Shown: positions 29,614 through 43,500 of the stretch, piece by piece
Position numbering within the stretch: the first letter of the stretch is position 1
How the letters are laid out: every line of letters starts with the position of its first letter
Assembly (NCBI GenBank): GCA_948471035.1
Contig: CAOKRC010000007.1
Span: 1 to 56,422 of the forward strand
Source of the DNA: an uncultured Clostridium sp.
GTDB lineage: Bacteria; Bacillota; Clostridia; TANB77; CAG-508
Length of the DNA stretch: 56,422 nucleotides
Reading direction: 5' to 3'
The notes under the pieces: model-generated
The model's input: the letters and a program-made list of their open reading frames with translations, nothing else
What the model was told of the DNA's origin: nothing
Databases searched by the model: none
Program-made: the position numbers and the translations under genes

Positions 29614-32600
29614 TTGTTAAAAGATGTAAAACACGAAAAATGTGTAAGAAAAACCTTTGCAAAAACAGAAGATAGCATAGAAATGCCAAACCTAATTCAA
29701 GTGCAAAAAGATTCATACAATTGGTTTGTAAACGAAGGTTTAGGAGAAGTATTAAGAGATATATCTCCAATAATAGACTACACAGGAAATTTAGTATTAG
29801 AATTCTTCGATTATTATATGGAAGACAAAACTAAATACTCATTAGAAGAAGCAAAAGAAAGAGATGCAACATATTCAACAAGACTACATGTAAAAGTACG
29901 TTTAATAAACCGTGAAACAGGAGAAATAAAAGAACAAGAAATCTATTTAGGAGATTTCCCACTTATGACAGATAGTGGAACATTCGTAATAAACGGTGCA
30001 GAAAGAGTTGTAGTAAGCCAATTAGTACGTTCACCAGGATGCTATTATACTCAGGAATATGATAAAACAGGTAAAAAAATATTCACATCGACAGTAATGC
30101 CAATACGTGGAGCTTGGATAGAATACGAAACAGACGCAAATGATGTATTCTATGTAAGAGTTGATAGAACAAGAAAACTACCAGTAACATCACTATTAAG
30201 AGCAGTAGGGTTAATTACAGATCAGCAAATATTAGACTTCTTTGGAGAAGAAGATAAAATAATTGCAAGTATAAACAAAGACCAGGTAAAAACACAAGAT
30301 GAAGCATTAATAGAAATATACAAAAAATTAAGACCAGGAGAACTTCCATCAGTAGAAGCAGCAAGAAGTTTATTTAATGGATTATTCTTCGATAATAGAA
30401 GATATGACCTATCAAAAGTTGGAAGATATAAATTCAACAAAAAACTAAGTTTAGCAGCAAGAATAAAAAATCAAGTAGCAGCAAGCGATATAGTAAACAC
30501 AGAAACAGGAGAAGTTTATGTAGCAGCTGGAGAAGTTATTTCAAAAGAAATAGCAGAAGAAATCCAAAATTCAGGAATAAATGTAGTTTCTGTAAAAGTA
30601 GGAGAAAAAACAGTTAAGGTGATAGGAAATGGAACAGTAGACTTAAGCAAATTTGTAGACTTAAAAGACTTTAAAGTAAAAGAATATGTAAACTATGAAA
30701 TATTAAAAAATATATTAGAAAATACAAACAAAAAAGATTTAGAAAAAGTAATAAAAGAAAGAATAGATGAACTAGTTCCAAAACACATTACAACAGAAGA
30801 CATACTATCAAGTGTAAACTATGTGTTAACATTACAACATGGAATAGGAAAAGTAGATGATATAGACCACTTAGGAAATAGACGTATACGTTCAGTAGGA
30901 GAACTATTACAAAATCAATTTAGAATTGGTTTAACAAGACTTGAAAGAGTAGTACGTGAAAGAATGACAATTCAAGACTTAGATGTTGTAACACCACAAA
31001 CATTAATAAACACAAAACCAATAACATCATCAATAAGAGAATTCTTTGGAAGCTCACAATTATCACAATTCATGGACCAAACAAACCCACTTTCTGAACT
31101 AACACATAAAAGAAGAATATCAGCATTAGGACCAGGTGGACTTTCAAGAGAAAGAGCAGGATTCGAAGTAAGAGACGTACATTACACACATTATGGACGT
31201 TTATGCCCAATCGAATCACCAGAAGGACCAAACATAGGACTTATATCAGCACTTACATCATTTGCAATAATAAATGAATATGGATTTGTAGAAACACCAT
31301 ATAGAGTAGTGGATCCAAAAACAAACAAAGTAACAGATGAAGTAGTATACTTAAGTGCTGAGGAAGAAGAAGGAGCCAAAATAGCCCAAGCTTCAGAGCC
31401 AATAGACAAAAATGGAAAATTCGTAAATAAAAAAATAAAAGTAAGATACTTAGACGATATCGCAGAAGTTGCACCAGAACAAGTAGATTTTTGTGATGTA
31501 TCACCAAAGCAATTAGTATCAGTAGGTGCAGCAATGATACCATTCCTAGAGCATGATGATGCTCACCGTGCATTAATGGGAGCAAACATGCAACGTCAAG
31601 CAGTACCATTACTTACAACAGAATCACCAATAGTAGGAACAGGAATTGAATATAGAGCAGCAAAAGACTCTGGAATATTACAAATAGCAAAATCAAATGG
31701 AACAATCCAAAAAGTAACTGCAGACGAAATAACACTAAAAACAGATAAAGGTGAAATAGAAAAATACCATCTACGTAAATTCAAAAGAACAAATGGCGGA
31801 ACATGTATAAACCAAAGACCAATAGTAGTAAAAGGTGAAAAAGTAAAAGCTGGAGACGTAATAGCAGATGGACCAGCAACAGACAAAGGAGAAATGTCAC
31901 TAGGTAAAAACGTACTAATCGCATTTGCTACATGGGAAGGATATAACTATGAGGATGCTGTATTAATAAGTGAAAGACTTGTAAAAGAGGATGTATATAC
32001 ATCAATACATATAGAAGAATATGATTGTGAATGTAGAGACACAAAACTTGGACCAGAAGAAATCACAAGAGATATACCAAATGTTGGAGAAGACAGCTTA
32101 AAAGACCTTGACGAAAACGGAATAATAAGAATAGGTGCAGAAGTAAGACCAGGAGATATCCTAGTTGGAAAAGTAACACCAAAAGGAGAAACAGAATTAA
32201 CAGCAGAAGAAAGATTATTACGTGCAATATTTGGAGAAAAAGCAAGAGAAGTTAGAGATGCATCATTAAGAGTACCACATGGAGAAGAAGGAACAATAGT
32301 AGATGTAAAAATCTTCACAAGAGATAACTCAGATGAATTAGCCCCAGGAGTAAACCAAGTAATAAGATGTTATATAGCTCAAAAAAGAAAAATTTCAGTT
32401 GGAGATAAAATGGCTGGACGACATGGAAACAAAGGTGTTGTATCAAGAATATTACCAGTAGAAGATATGCCATTTATGCCAGATGGAACACCAGTAGATA
32501 TAGTACTTAATCCATTAGGTGTACCATCACGTATGAATTTAGGTCAAGTGCTAGAAGTACACTTAGGAGCAGCCGCACGAGAACTTGGATGGAAAGTAGC

Positions 32601-33357
32601 AACACCAGTATTTGATGGAGCAAAAGAATATGAAATAGAAGAATTATTAGAACAAGCTGGAAGAACAAAAGACGGAAAAACAATTTTATATGATGGAAGA
32701 ACAGGAGAAAAATTTGATCATCCAGTAACAGTTGGTGTAATGTATATGTTAAAACTACACCATTTAGTAGATGATAAAATACATGCACGTTCAACAGGAC
32801 CATACTCACTAGTAACACAACAACCACTAGGAGGAAAAGCACAATTTGGTGGGCAACGTTTTGGAGAAATGGAAGTTTGGGCATTAGAAGCATATGGAGC
32901 AGCACATACATTACAAGAAATCCTAACAGTAAAATCAGATGACGTAGTAGGAAGAGTAAAAACATATGAATCAATAGTAAAAGGTGAAAACGTTCCAGAA
33001 CCAGGAGTACCAGAAAGCTTCAAAGTATTAGTAAAAGAACTACAAAGTTTAGGATTAGATGTACGCCTATATTCAAGTGATGATAAAGAATTAGAACTAA
33101 AAGAAAATATAGATGAAGGAATAGAATATAATCCAGAAAAAGAAAGACAAAAAAATATCTTACTAGAAGAAGAACTAGCAGAAAACTATATAGAAGAAGA
33201 TGAAGATAATGATGATGTAGAACTGCTAGAAACAGAAGATGCAGATGCATTATTCGAAAGTGTTTTAGATGATGAAGACGAAATGTTACTAGAAGATACA
33301 GATTTAGGTGCAGATAATTTAATGAATGATAATGATATATTAGATGATGAAGAATAA
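29614..33357 (+). CDS. rpoB: RNA polymerase beta subunit
   Basis: About 1,247 residues, intact in one frame. Motifs: [18 protein letters not shown] (rifampicin region), [48 protein letters not shown] and [22 protein letters not shown] chose TTG at 29614, 7 nt after AGAGGTGA; a GTG at 29605 lies inside that site. All four CGG triplets I found are out of frame, so this long gene avoids CGG as a codon. The acidic C-terminal tail is typical. There is no rplJ-rplL upstream; rpoB has its own promoter. Confidence 0.97.
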   Translation: MLKDVKHEKCVRKTFAKTEDSIEMPNLIQVQKDSYNWFVNEGLGEVLRDISPIIDYTGNLVLEFFDYYMEDKTKYSLEEAKERDATYSTRLHVKVRLINRETGEIKEQEIYLGDFPLMTDSGTFVINGAERVVVSQLVRSPGCYYTQEYDKTGKKIFTSTVMPIRGAWIEYETDANDVFYVRVDRTRKLPVTSLLRAVGLITDQQILDFFGEEDKIIASINKDQVKTQDEALIEIYKKLRPGELPSVEAARSLFNGLFFDNRRYDLSKVGRYKFNKKLSLAARIKNQVAASDIVNTETGEVYVAAGEVISKEIAEEIQNSGINVVSVKVGEKTVKVIGNGTVDLSKFVDLKDFKVKEYVNYEILKNILENTNKKDLEKVIKERIDELVPKHITTEDILSSVNYVLTLQHGIGKVDDIDHLGNRRIRSVGELLQNQFRIGLTRLERVVRERMTIQDLDVVTPQTLINTKPITSSIREFFGSSQLSQFMDQTNPLSELTHKRRISALGPGGLSRERAGFEVRDVHYTHYGRLCPIESPEGPNIGLISALTSFAIINEYGFVETPYRVVDPKTNKVTDEVVYLSAEEEEGAKIAQASEPIDKNGKFVNKKIKVRYLDDIAEVAPEQVDFCDVSPKQLVSVGAAMIPFLEHDDAHRALMGANMQRQAVPLLTTESPIVGTGIEYRAAKDSGILQIAKSNGTIQKVTADEITLKTDKGEIEKYHLRKFKRTNGGTCINQRPIVVKGEKVKAGDVIADGPATDKGEMSLGKNVLIAFATWEGYNYEDAVLISERLVKEDVYTSIHIEEYDCECRDTKLGPEEITRDIPNVGEDSLKDLDENGIIRIGAEVRPGDILVGKVTPKGETELTAEERLLRAIFGEKAREVRDASLRVPHGEEGTIVDVKIFTRDNSDELAPGVNQVIRCYIAQKRKISVGDKMAGRHGNKGVVSRILPVEDMPFMPDGTPVDIVLNPLGVPSRMNLGQVLEVHLGAAARELGWKVATPVFDGAKEYEIEELLEQAGRTKDGKTILYDGRTGEKFDHPVTVGVMYMLKLHHLVDDKIHARSTGPYSLVTQQPLGGKAQFGGQRFGEMEVWALEAYGAAHTLQEILTVKSDDVVGRVKTYESIVKGENVPEPGVPESFKVLVKELQSLGLDVRLYSSDDKELELKENIDEGIEYNPEKERQKNILLEEELAENYIEEDEDNDDVELLETEDADALFESVLDDEDEMLLEDTDLGADNLMNDNDILDDEE

Positions 33358-33388
33358 ATTCATTAAAAAATATAAAAGACACAAGCAA

Positions 33389-33503
33389 GGGCGGACACAG
33401 GGCCCGCCCCTACAACAAATTTATATTTACATAAACAGATGTTGTAAAAAAATAAATTAAAAATACAAAATGAGATATGTAGGGGTAGGCCCTGTGTCTG
33501 CCC
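33389..33503. repeat. Inverted GTAGGGG-type palindromic repeat pair
   Basis: Two 26-bp arms (33389-33414 and 33478-33503) pair with two or three mismatches: GGGCGGACACAGGG...CCCCTACA and its inverse TGTAGGGG...CCCTGTGTCTGCCC. Arms are far more G/C-rich than the surroundings. It lies in the 276-bp gap between rpoB and rpoC. Confidence 0.85.
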
Positions 33504-33633
33504 AGATAAATTAACTAAATATATCCGCATAACAAAAAATAATCCACAAAAATAGAATTGTCCGTGCAATGTAAGGTTGTTTTTTAGAGGTTATGTGGAA
33601 AATAATTCTTCAAATTTGTGAAAGGGGCCAAAA

Positions 33634-36600
33634 ATGGACGAATTAGAAATATTTGATAAATTAAAAATTGGGCTAGCATCAGATGAAAAAATAAGAGAAT
33701 GGTCAAAAGGTGAAGTAAAAAAACCAGAAACCATTAACTATAGAACATTAAAACCAGAGAAAGATGGTCTATTCTGTGAAAGAATATTTGGACCAACAAA
33801 AGACTGGGAATGTCACTGTGGAAAATATAAAAGAGTAAGATATAAAGGAATAGTATGTGACAGATGCGGTGTTGAAGTAACAAAAGCAAAAGTAAGAAGA
33901 GAAAGAATGGGACACATAGAACTTGCAGCACCAGTAGCACATATATGGTACTTTAAGGGTATTCCAAGCCGTGTAGCCCTAATGCTAGACATTTCTCCAA
34001 GAAGCTTAGAAAAAGTAATCTATTTTGCATCATATGTAGTAACAGATAAGGGTACATCTGGGTTAATAAAATACCAAATCTTAACAGAAAAAGAGTACCA
34101 TGAAGCAGTAGAAAAATATGGAAGAGGATCTTTCAAAGCAGAAATGGGAGCAGAAGCAATAGAAAAATTACTAAAAGAAATTGATGTAGAAAAATTAGCA
34201 GAAAAACTAAAAAAAGAACTAAAAACAGCAAGTGAGCAAAAAAAGGCAAAAATAATAAAAAGATTAGATACAGTAGAATCATTTAGATTATCTGGAAATA
34301 AACCAGAATGGATGGTAATGAATGTAGTACCAGTAATTCCACCAGAACTAAGACCAATGGTACAATTAGATGGAGGAAGATTTGCAACAAGTGACCTAAA
34401 CGACTTATATAGAAGAGTAATAAACAGAAATAACCGTTTAAAAAGACTACTAGAACTTGGAGCACCAGAAATAATAGTAAGAAATGAAAAAAGAATGTTA
34501 CAAGAATCAGTAGATGCATTAATAGACAATGGTAGACGTGGAAGACCTGTAACAGGAGCTGGAAATAGACCACTAAAATCACTATCAGATTTATTAAAAG
34601 GAAAACAAGGACGTTTCCGTCAAAACCTACTTGGAAAACGTGTTGACTACTCAGGACGTTCAGTTATAGTAGTAGGACCAGAGCTAAAAATATATCAATG
34701 TGGTCTACCAAAAGAAATGGCAGTAGAACTATTCAAACCATTTGTAATGAAAGAATTAGTTGGACGTGGAATAGCACACAACATCAAAAATGCGAAAAGA
34801 ATGGTAGAAAGACTAAGACCAGAAGTGTGGGATATATTAGAAGAAGTTATAAAAGACCATCCAGTAATGTTAAACCGTGCACCAACATTACATAGATTAG
34901 GTATCCAAGCCTTTGAACCAGTACTTGTAGAAGGAAGAGCGATAAAACTACATCCACTTGTATGTACAGCATTTAACGCCGACTTCGACGGAGACCAAAT
35001 GGCAGTACACGTTCCATTATCACCAGAAGCACAAGCAGAAGCAAGATATTTAATGCTATCAGCAAATAACTTATTAAAACCACAAGATGGAAAACCAGTA
35101 ACAGTACCAACACAAGATATGATACTTGGAAGTTATTATCTAACAATGATAGTAGAAGGAGAAATTGGAGAAGGTTCATACTATAAAGATGTAGATGAAG
35201 CAATAATGGCATATGCAAATGGAGAAGTAGGATTACATGCAAAAGTATTCATCAAAATGTTCAAAGAAATTGATGGAGAAATGAAATCTAAAAAAATAGA
35301 AACAACAGTAGGAAGGGTAATATATAACCAAGGAATACCACAAGACTTAGGTTTTGTAGATAGAACTAACCAAGAATTTGCATTTGACCTAGAAATTAAT
35401 TTCCCAGTTATAAAGAAAAATCTAGGAAAAATAGTTGCAAAATGTATAAATGTACATGGATTACCAAGAACAGCAGAACTACTAGACTACATCAAATCAA
35501 CAGGATATAAATATTCAACAAAAAGTGGTATTACAGTTAGTGCAAACGACATTATAATACCAGAAGAAAAACAAGAAATATTAGAACAAGCAGAGGTAGC
35601 AGTAGAAAACATAGCAAAACAATATAAACGTGGTTTAATCACAGAAGACGAAAGATATGAATCAGTTATCAAAGTATGGGAAAAAGCAACAAACGACGTA
35701 TCAGCCGCAATGCAAAAAGACTTTGATGAAAATAACCCAATTTATATGATGATACAATCAGGAGCTAGACGGAAACATGAACCAATTACGCCAAGTAGCT
35801 GGTATGCGTGGACTTATGGCAAACACATCAGGAAAAGCTGTAGAAGTACCAATTCGTTCATCATTTAGAGAGGGACTAGACCCACTAGAATACTTTATAT
35901 CAAGCCATGGAGGAAGAAAAGGACTTGCAGATACAGCGTTAAGAACAGCAGACTCTGGATACTTAACAAGAAGATTAGTAGACGTTGCACAAGATATAAT
36001 AGTAAGAGAACACGACTGTGGAACACATGATGGAATTGAAATATCAGATATAAAAGATGGAAATCAAATAATAGAAAAACTACAAGAAAGACTAGAAGGA
36101 AGATATGTTTTAGAAGATATTGTAGATCCTAAAACAAAAGAGGTAATAGTAGATACAAACACAATGATAACTGAGGCTATAGCAGAAAAAATAGTAGAAG
36201 CAGGATATGAAAAAGTAAAAGTACGTTCTGCATTAGGCTGTAGATCAAAACATGGTGTATGTGCAAAATGCTACGGAATGGGGCTTGCAACAAGAGAAAT
36301 TGTAAACATAGGAGAATCTGTAGGAATTATAGCAGCACAATCAATTGGTGAGCCAGGAACACAGTTAACAATGAGAACTTTCCACGAAGGAGGAGTTGCA
36401 GGAGGAGATATCACACAAGGTCTTCCTAGGGTTGAAGAACTATTTGAAGCAAGAAAGCCAAAAGGACTAGCAATTATAACAGAAATTACAGGAACAGTAA
36501 AAATTGGAGATGATAAGAAGAAAAAAGAAGTAACTGTAACATCTAAAGAAGATTCAAAAACATATACAATACCATTTGGTTCAAAACTACGTGTAAAAGA

Positions 36601-37156
36601 TGGAGATGAAGTAGTAGCAGGAGACCAAATAACAGAAGGTTCTGTAAATCCAAGTGAAATATTAGCAATAAAGGGACCAGAAGGAGTATATGATTATTTA
36701 ATTAGTGAAGTACAAAAAGTATATAGAAACCAAGGTGTTGATATAAACGATAAACACATAGAAGTAATTGGAAGACAAATGCTTAAAAAAGTAAGAGTAG
36801 AAGATTCAGGAGACACAGACATGTTTGCAGGCTCACTTGTAGATATGTATGAATTCGAAGAAAAGAATAATAAAGTTGTAGAAGAAGGTTTAAGACCAGC
36901 AGACGGAAAACGTACTCTACTAGGAATCACAAAAGCATCACTTGCAACAGATTCATTCTTATCAGCAGCATCATTCCAAGAAACAACAAGAGTATTAACA
37001 GAAGCAGCAATAAAAGGAAAAGTAGATCCATTAATAGGATTAAAAGAAAACGTAATTATTGGTAAGTTAATACCAGCAGGAACAGGAATGAATGTATACA
37101 AAAACATAAAAATTAATACAGAAATAGAAAAAAATAGTGAAGACGAAAATAAATAG
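33634..37156 (+). CDS. rpoC: RNA polymerase beta' subunit, read through one CGG site
   Basis: About 1,173 residues. The N-terminal zinc-binding segment has four Cys (CHCGKYKRV...CDRCGVEV), the active-site metal motif is [12 protein letters not shown], and [18 protein letters not shown] follows. In the standard frame the gene breaks after MMIQSGAR at CGG 35770. The +1 frame gives [25 protein letters not shown], the invariant stretch before the bridge helix and trigger loop. The second zinc site (CGT...[13 protein letters not shown]) and the C terminus are all downstream. No viable cell could lack this part, so the site must be decoded efficiently. AAAGGGG lies before the ATG. Confidence 0.96.
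35770..35772 (+). other. CGG +1 recoding site, rpoC
   Basis: AGA-CGG-AAA in zero frame; AGA-GGA-AAC restores the invariant SGARGN motif. Confidence 0.95.
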
Positions 37157-37169
37157 GCAAATATAGAAT

Positions 37170-37206
37170 AAAAAAACCGTATTAGAAAAATCTAATGCGG
37201 TTTTTT
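37170..37206 (+). terminator. Terminator after rpoC
   Basis: AAAACCGTATTAGA paired with TCTAATGCGGTTTT, six T after it. The following gap to 37538 holds a CATGCAATA / TATTGCATG inverted repeat (37224-37301), a second copy of TCGAATTATGTCGTAA (also at the spmB end), and the next gene's promoter. Confidence 0.9.
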
Positions 37207-37469
37207 GTAGTTTTTTTAAGTATCATGCAATAAGAAATATGAATAAGATGTCGATTCCATTGTTTAACATACATAAAAAATATATAGGCGTGTATTGCAT
37301 GTCCGTAAGATTTAATCAAAAATAGCTTATCAATTTTCATCAAAAATCGAATTATGTCGTAAGTTTTACAAAAAAGTAAAGAAAATGAAAAATATAGTCA
37401 TAAAACAGCATAAAACCTACTTCCGTAAAGTAATTTTAGGCATCTTAAAAGTAATGGAAAAATTAACTA

Positions 37470-37498
37470 TTTACTTAGAATTTAACTTTTTTTATAAT
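37470..37498 (+). promoter_or_regulatory. Promoter of the giant surface protein
   Basis: TTTACT, 17-nt spacer, TATAAT, 40 nt before the ATG at 37539. Confidence 0.6.
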
Positions 37499-37538
37499 GT
37501 AATTAATAAATATTATATTATGAGAAAGGAAAATTGCT

Positions 37539-40500
37539 ATGAACACAAATATTCTAAAGAAAAAATTAATAATAATATTTTTAACTATTGCAATGCTAGT
37601 ACCATATATACCAGTATTTACACCAGTGGTAGAAGCGGAAAGGGTAGGATACCATTATGTTATTCATAATAATGGTAATTGGACTAAATGGGGAGGTAGC
37701 TTAGATGGTTGTAATAATTATGTTGCAGAGTCAAAAACATGCTACCATTATAGAAATTGGCATACTATAGGGGATAAAGAAGTTATTTATTCTGGAGAAC
37801 AACTAGATGGTGGCGGAAGTATGAAGATATATAGAGACGATATAGTGGAAGATGGAATAAACTATACAAAAGATGTAAGAGTTTTTAAATGGATGATAAC
37901 AGAAAGTGATTGTCAGGAATTTCCTAAAAATGGAAAATATATACAAGCATATGGATATCGTTATGTTAACAAAGAACAAGAACCTGAAAGAGAGTTAAAT
38001 GGAAAATATTTATGGGATCCAAATAATTTAATAACAGATTTAGAAAAGAATTTATTTATAGATAACAAAACAACATATGGATTAAGAAGAAATGATGGGT
38101 GCGAGTTAACAGGACATCCAGATGATTGGCATTTATGTAATGAAGGAATATATTATTGTGAAAATAGTCATACTATATCAAGATATAAATGTCAAGGACA
38201 TGAAGATCCAAATACATATACAGTAACATATAATGCAAATGGTGGAACAGGAAGTACAGCTAATACTTATCATACATATGATGTAGATGGAAGTTTAGCT
38301 TTAAATGGTTTCTCAAACACAGGGTATACATTCGGAGGATGGACAGATGGAACACATACTTATAGTGCTGGACAAACAGTAAAAAACTTAACAGCAACAA
38401 ATGGAGGAGTAGTTAATTTAACTGCAGTATGGATAAGAAATAACTACAACCTAAACGTAAACCCAAACGGAGGAACATGGGAAGGAAGTACATCTGAACA
38501 AAACTTTACAATAGCATACGAAGGAACAAAAACAATATCCAACCCAATCAGATACGGATATTCTTTTAATGGTTGGAGCCTATCAGGAACAGGAAGCACA
38601 TTAACAGAAACAACATTTAGAATGGGATATCAAAATGCTAGCTTAACAGCTGGCTGGACATTAATTACACACAACATAACAGGAACAGTAACATGGAATG
38701 ACCAGAACAACAAATATAACGCAAGAAGAAATGTAAGTGTAACACTATCAAGAACACCAACAACAGGAAGCGTAACCCCTGTACCATCACCAGTACAAGT
38801 TGCAGGAAACGCAACATATACATTTAATAATGTACAAACATACGACACAACAACAAATAATGCCTACACATACAGTGTTAGCCAAAATAAAGTACCAGGT
38901 TATAGAACAACAATAAACAATTTCACAATAACAAATGACCTAATACTACCAACATATACATCAAACATAACATACACACCAATAGACACATACCAAAATA
39001 AATACCTAAAAAACGGAAAAGTAAAAATTGAGGCAAATGTACAAGCAACATCACCTAACACATACCAAGAATTAGGTCTAAACAATGGAATAGTAACCTT
39101 TAACATAGATAACAATATAATACTAGATACAAACACATTAAAAATATACCACACAAACAGTAGTGGTGTGAGAACTCAAATAACAAACTACACGCTAAAT
39201 GGAAACACACTAACAGTAGACTTTGGAGAAAACAAAATATCAAAAACAAAAGACAAACTAGAAATAGAAATATATGGAACATTAAACCAAATAAAAGAAT
39301 ACACATCTAGCATAAACCTAACAGGAAAATTAAGAGCATATAATGGAGAAAACACAAATATAAACTTAGGAACACTAACATCAAAAACAGCAAAAATAAC
39401 ATCACAATACCAAATGCCTAAAGCAAATATAAAAATAACAAAACACGACAGTATAACAGAACAAAATCTAACAGACGCAACATTCACACTATATGAATGG
39501 AACGGAAGTACATATGTAGAAAAAGAAACAATAAAAGATACAAACAAAGACGGAATATATGAAAGCAACTACTACGAATGGAACAAAACAACAGAAGGAA
39601 AATACAAAATAGTAGAAACAGGAATACCAGAAAAACACAAAGACCTTGGATTTAGTATGGAATTCACAATAAACCAGTTAGTACAAGGAAACTACACCAT
39701 AACACCAGACTATAATAACAGTGCATACAAAATAACTTATGGAATAAGGAATCCAGACGACTTAGATAGCATAAACGGAACAGTAGAAAACGAACCATAC
39801 AAAATAAAAGCAAGCATAGACTTATTAGACAGTGAAAATTTGAGACAAATACAAGGAGAAGCAACATTCAAAATATATGAATGGGACAAAGCAAACAATC
39901 AATACAAAATATACACAAGCTATACCACAGGAAACGAAGTAAAAGTAAAAAGATTAGAAAATAAAACATACATAACAGAAGAATGGCTATACTACACACC
40001 TAACAACGAAGGAAAATATAGAATAATAGAAGAAACAGCACCATATGGATATTACGGAGACTATGAAGACGATAATGCATCAATAAAAAGAACATACGAT
40101 ATAACCGTATTAGAAATAGTAGGACAAAACGGAACAACAATAAGCCTATCAAACCAAAACGGAAAATTCGTAAACCAAAGAACAAAAGCAAAAATAAACC
40201 TAAGCAAAATAGACACAGAAACAAAAGGAGCAGCCCAAGGAGATGCAACACTAGGAGGAGCAGTTTACGAACTATACGCAAAAGAAAATATATACCATGC
40301 AGACGGAATAACCCAAAACTATGAAGACGAACCAGCCCTACTATACAAAAAAGACCAAATAATACAAACAGTAGCTACAAATGAAGAAGGAAAACTAGTA
40401 TTCGAAAACCTAGAATGCGGAAAATACTACATAAAAGAAAAAACACCATCAAATGGATACCTACTAGACCAAAATACCTATGAACTAGACCTAACATACC

Positions 40501-43500
40501 AAAACGAAACAAACAAACTAATAGAAAAAGACCAAACATCAGAAGAAAAAGTAAAAAAACAAGGATTCCAAATATACAAAATAAAACAAACAGACAGAAC
40601 AGAATACGAAGGACTACAAAACGCAGGCTTCACAATATATAGAATAAACAATTTAAGCATAGTAAAAGAAGGAAAAATAAGCAAAAACCAAGACGGAACA
40701 TACACACTAAACGACCCTATAGCAAAAGAAGACCAAACACTAAAAAAACAAGCAAACAAAAACGGAACATACAAAATACAAGACCTAATAGACTACTACT
40801 ACAAAATAAAATACACAGAAAACAACATGGAAAGCCTACCACAAGATGAAACAAGCTACCATCCATACAACATAAACGAAGAAAAAGTAAAAAACTATGC
40901 CTCAAGCCAAGAAGGAACATACATAGAAGAACTAAAAACAAATGGAGATGGATACCTAAGAAGCCCAGAACTAGCATATGGAGAATACATAGTACTAGAA
41001 ACAACAGTACCAAAAAACCTAGAAACAGCAAAACCATTCTATATAAACATACAAAACGACTCAAGAAACGTACAAAAACTAAAATTCATCCAAGACGACA
41101 ACTTCGAAACAAAAATAAAAATATATAAAGAAGACAGCACAACAGGAAAAACAGTACTAAAAGCAGGAACAAAATACGTAATAAGAAACTCAGCAGGAGA
41201 CCTAATGACCATAAACTCATGGGACGCAACACATGGATACGTAGAATACGGAACAGAAACAAATCCATTTGAAACAGGAACTGATGGATACCTAGTAACC
41301 CCAATGAGCCTACCAGTAGGAAAATATACCCTAGAAGAAATAGAAGCACCAAACGGATATGTACTAGAAGGCCATGAAGGAACATCAGTAAACGGACAAA
41401 CAGTAAAAAATCCAAGAACAAAAGTAGAATTCGAAATATCAACAAACCAAATATACTACACAGACGACTTCCTAGACACAAACATAATAGTAATAAAACA
41501 ACAAAACCAACCACAACTTGGAAGCCTAAAAATAACAACAGAAGGAGAATACGTAAGCGGAGCAAACAAAAATGCAGACGGAAACTACACATTCACATAC
41601 GAAACAAAACCAGTAGAAGGAGCAACATACCAAATAAAAGCAAAAGAAAACATACTAACCCAAGACGGACATAACACAGTAATATACCAAAAAGACCAAG
41701 TAATAAGCACAGTAACAACAAACAACGAAGGAATTGCATACGTAGATAACCTACCACAAGGAAAATACTACATAGAACAAACCATAGCAGGAAACGGATT
41801 CACACTAAATAAAGAACAAAAAGAATTCGAAATAACATATGGAACAAACGAACAAAACCTACAAATAGGAACAAAAGAATGGAAAGAAAAAGCCGAAACA
41901 ACACCAGTAATACACAAAGAAGAAACTTATACAAACCAAAGACAAAAACTACAAATAGAAATAGAAAAAATAGACCCAGAAACAAACCAAAAACTACAAG
42001 GAGCAGAAATAGGACTATATGTAGCAAACGATATAAAAAACCAAGAAACAAATCAAACAATACTAGAAAAAGACACATTAGTAGAAAAACAAACAACAAA
42101 CCAAGAAGGAAAAATAACATATAGCGAAAACCTACCACTAGGAAACTACTATGTAAAAGAAATAAAAGCACCAGAAAAATATGTATACAACGGAGAAACC
42201 AAAGCAATAGACGGAACATACGACACATCACAAACAGAAACAAAACAAATAAAAACAACAATAGAAAATGAAAAAACAAGCATAAACATACAAAAAACAA
42301 CAAAAGACGACAAAAACTTAGCAGGAGCAACACTAGAACTAAGAGACAGTAAAGGACAAATAGTAGAAAGCTGGACAACAGAAGAAAAAGCCAAAAACAT
42401 AAAAGCATTAAAAACAAACGAACAATACAAAATAATAGAAACCGAACCAGCAAAAGGATATGTAACAGCAAAAGAAATAACATTTAGCATAACAGATAAT
42501 GGAACAATCCAAACAGAAGCCCAAATAAAAGAACAAAACACAATAATAATGAAAGACCAAACAACCAAAATAATAGTAGAACTACAAGACCCAAAAACAA
42601 AAGAACAAGTAAGCGGAGCAATATTAAAAATAGTAAACGAACAAGGAGAAATTGTAGCAGAATTCGAAACAAAAGAAATAGCAGAAGAAATAGAAAAACT
42701 ACCAATAGGAAAATACACAATAATAGAAGAAAAAGAACCTGAAGGAAAAGGATATGTAACAATACCAGAAGTAAAATTCGAAATAAAAGACACAGAAGAA
42801 AGCCAAAGAATAGTACTAACCCAAGAACAAACAAAAATACAAATAAGCCTAAAAGACATAGAAACAAAAGAAGCAGTAGTAAGAGCAACCCTACAGCTAA
42901 TCAAAAAAAACGAAGAAAGAGAAGAAGAACAAATACTAGAAGAATGGATAAGCATGGTAGAACCACACCAAATAGAACAACTACCAGTAGGGAAATACTG
43001 GGTAAGAGAAATAGTAACCCCAACAGACAGAGGCTATGCAACAATAAAAGACCATGAAATAGAAGTAAAAAATACAATACAGACACAAGTGGTAGAAATA
43101 CTAAACGACATAACAAAAGTAACAGTAAACCTAGTAGACAAAGACACAAAGGAAAACATCATAGGAGCAATCCTACAACTAAACAACAAAGAAACAGGAG
43201 AAACAATAAGAGAATGGGAAACAACAGAAGAAAGCTATAAAACAACAAGAATACCAGTAGGAAACTACATAATAAAAAACAAAAAAGCAAACATAGAACT
43301 AGGACAAGTAACAATAGAAGAAAAAGAAACCCAAATAAAAGACACAGAAGAAGAACAAATAATAACCCTAGAACAGGACTACACAAAACTAGAAATAGAG
43401 CTAATAGACAGAGAAACAAAACAACTAATAGAAGGAATAAAATTCGAAATCTATAAAATAGAAGAAAAAGAAAAACAAGACGACCAAGGAAACACAAAAA

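Noticed and set aside
37385..37669. 94-residue ORF overlapping the start of the surface protein gene
   Set aside because: It has no ribosome binding site, spans the surface-gene promoter, and the second half is only another frame of the signal peptide region.
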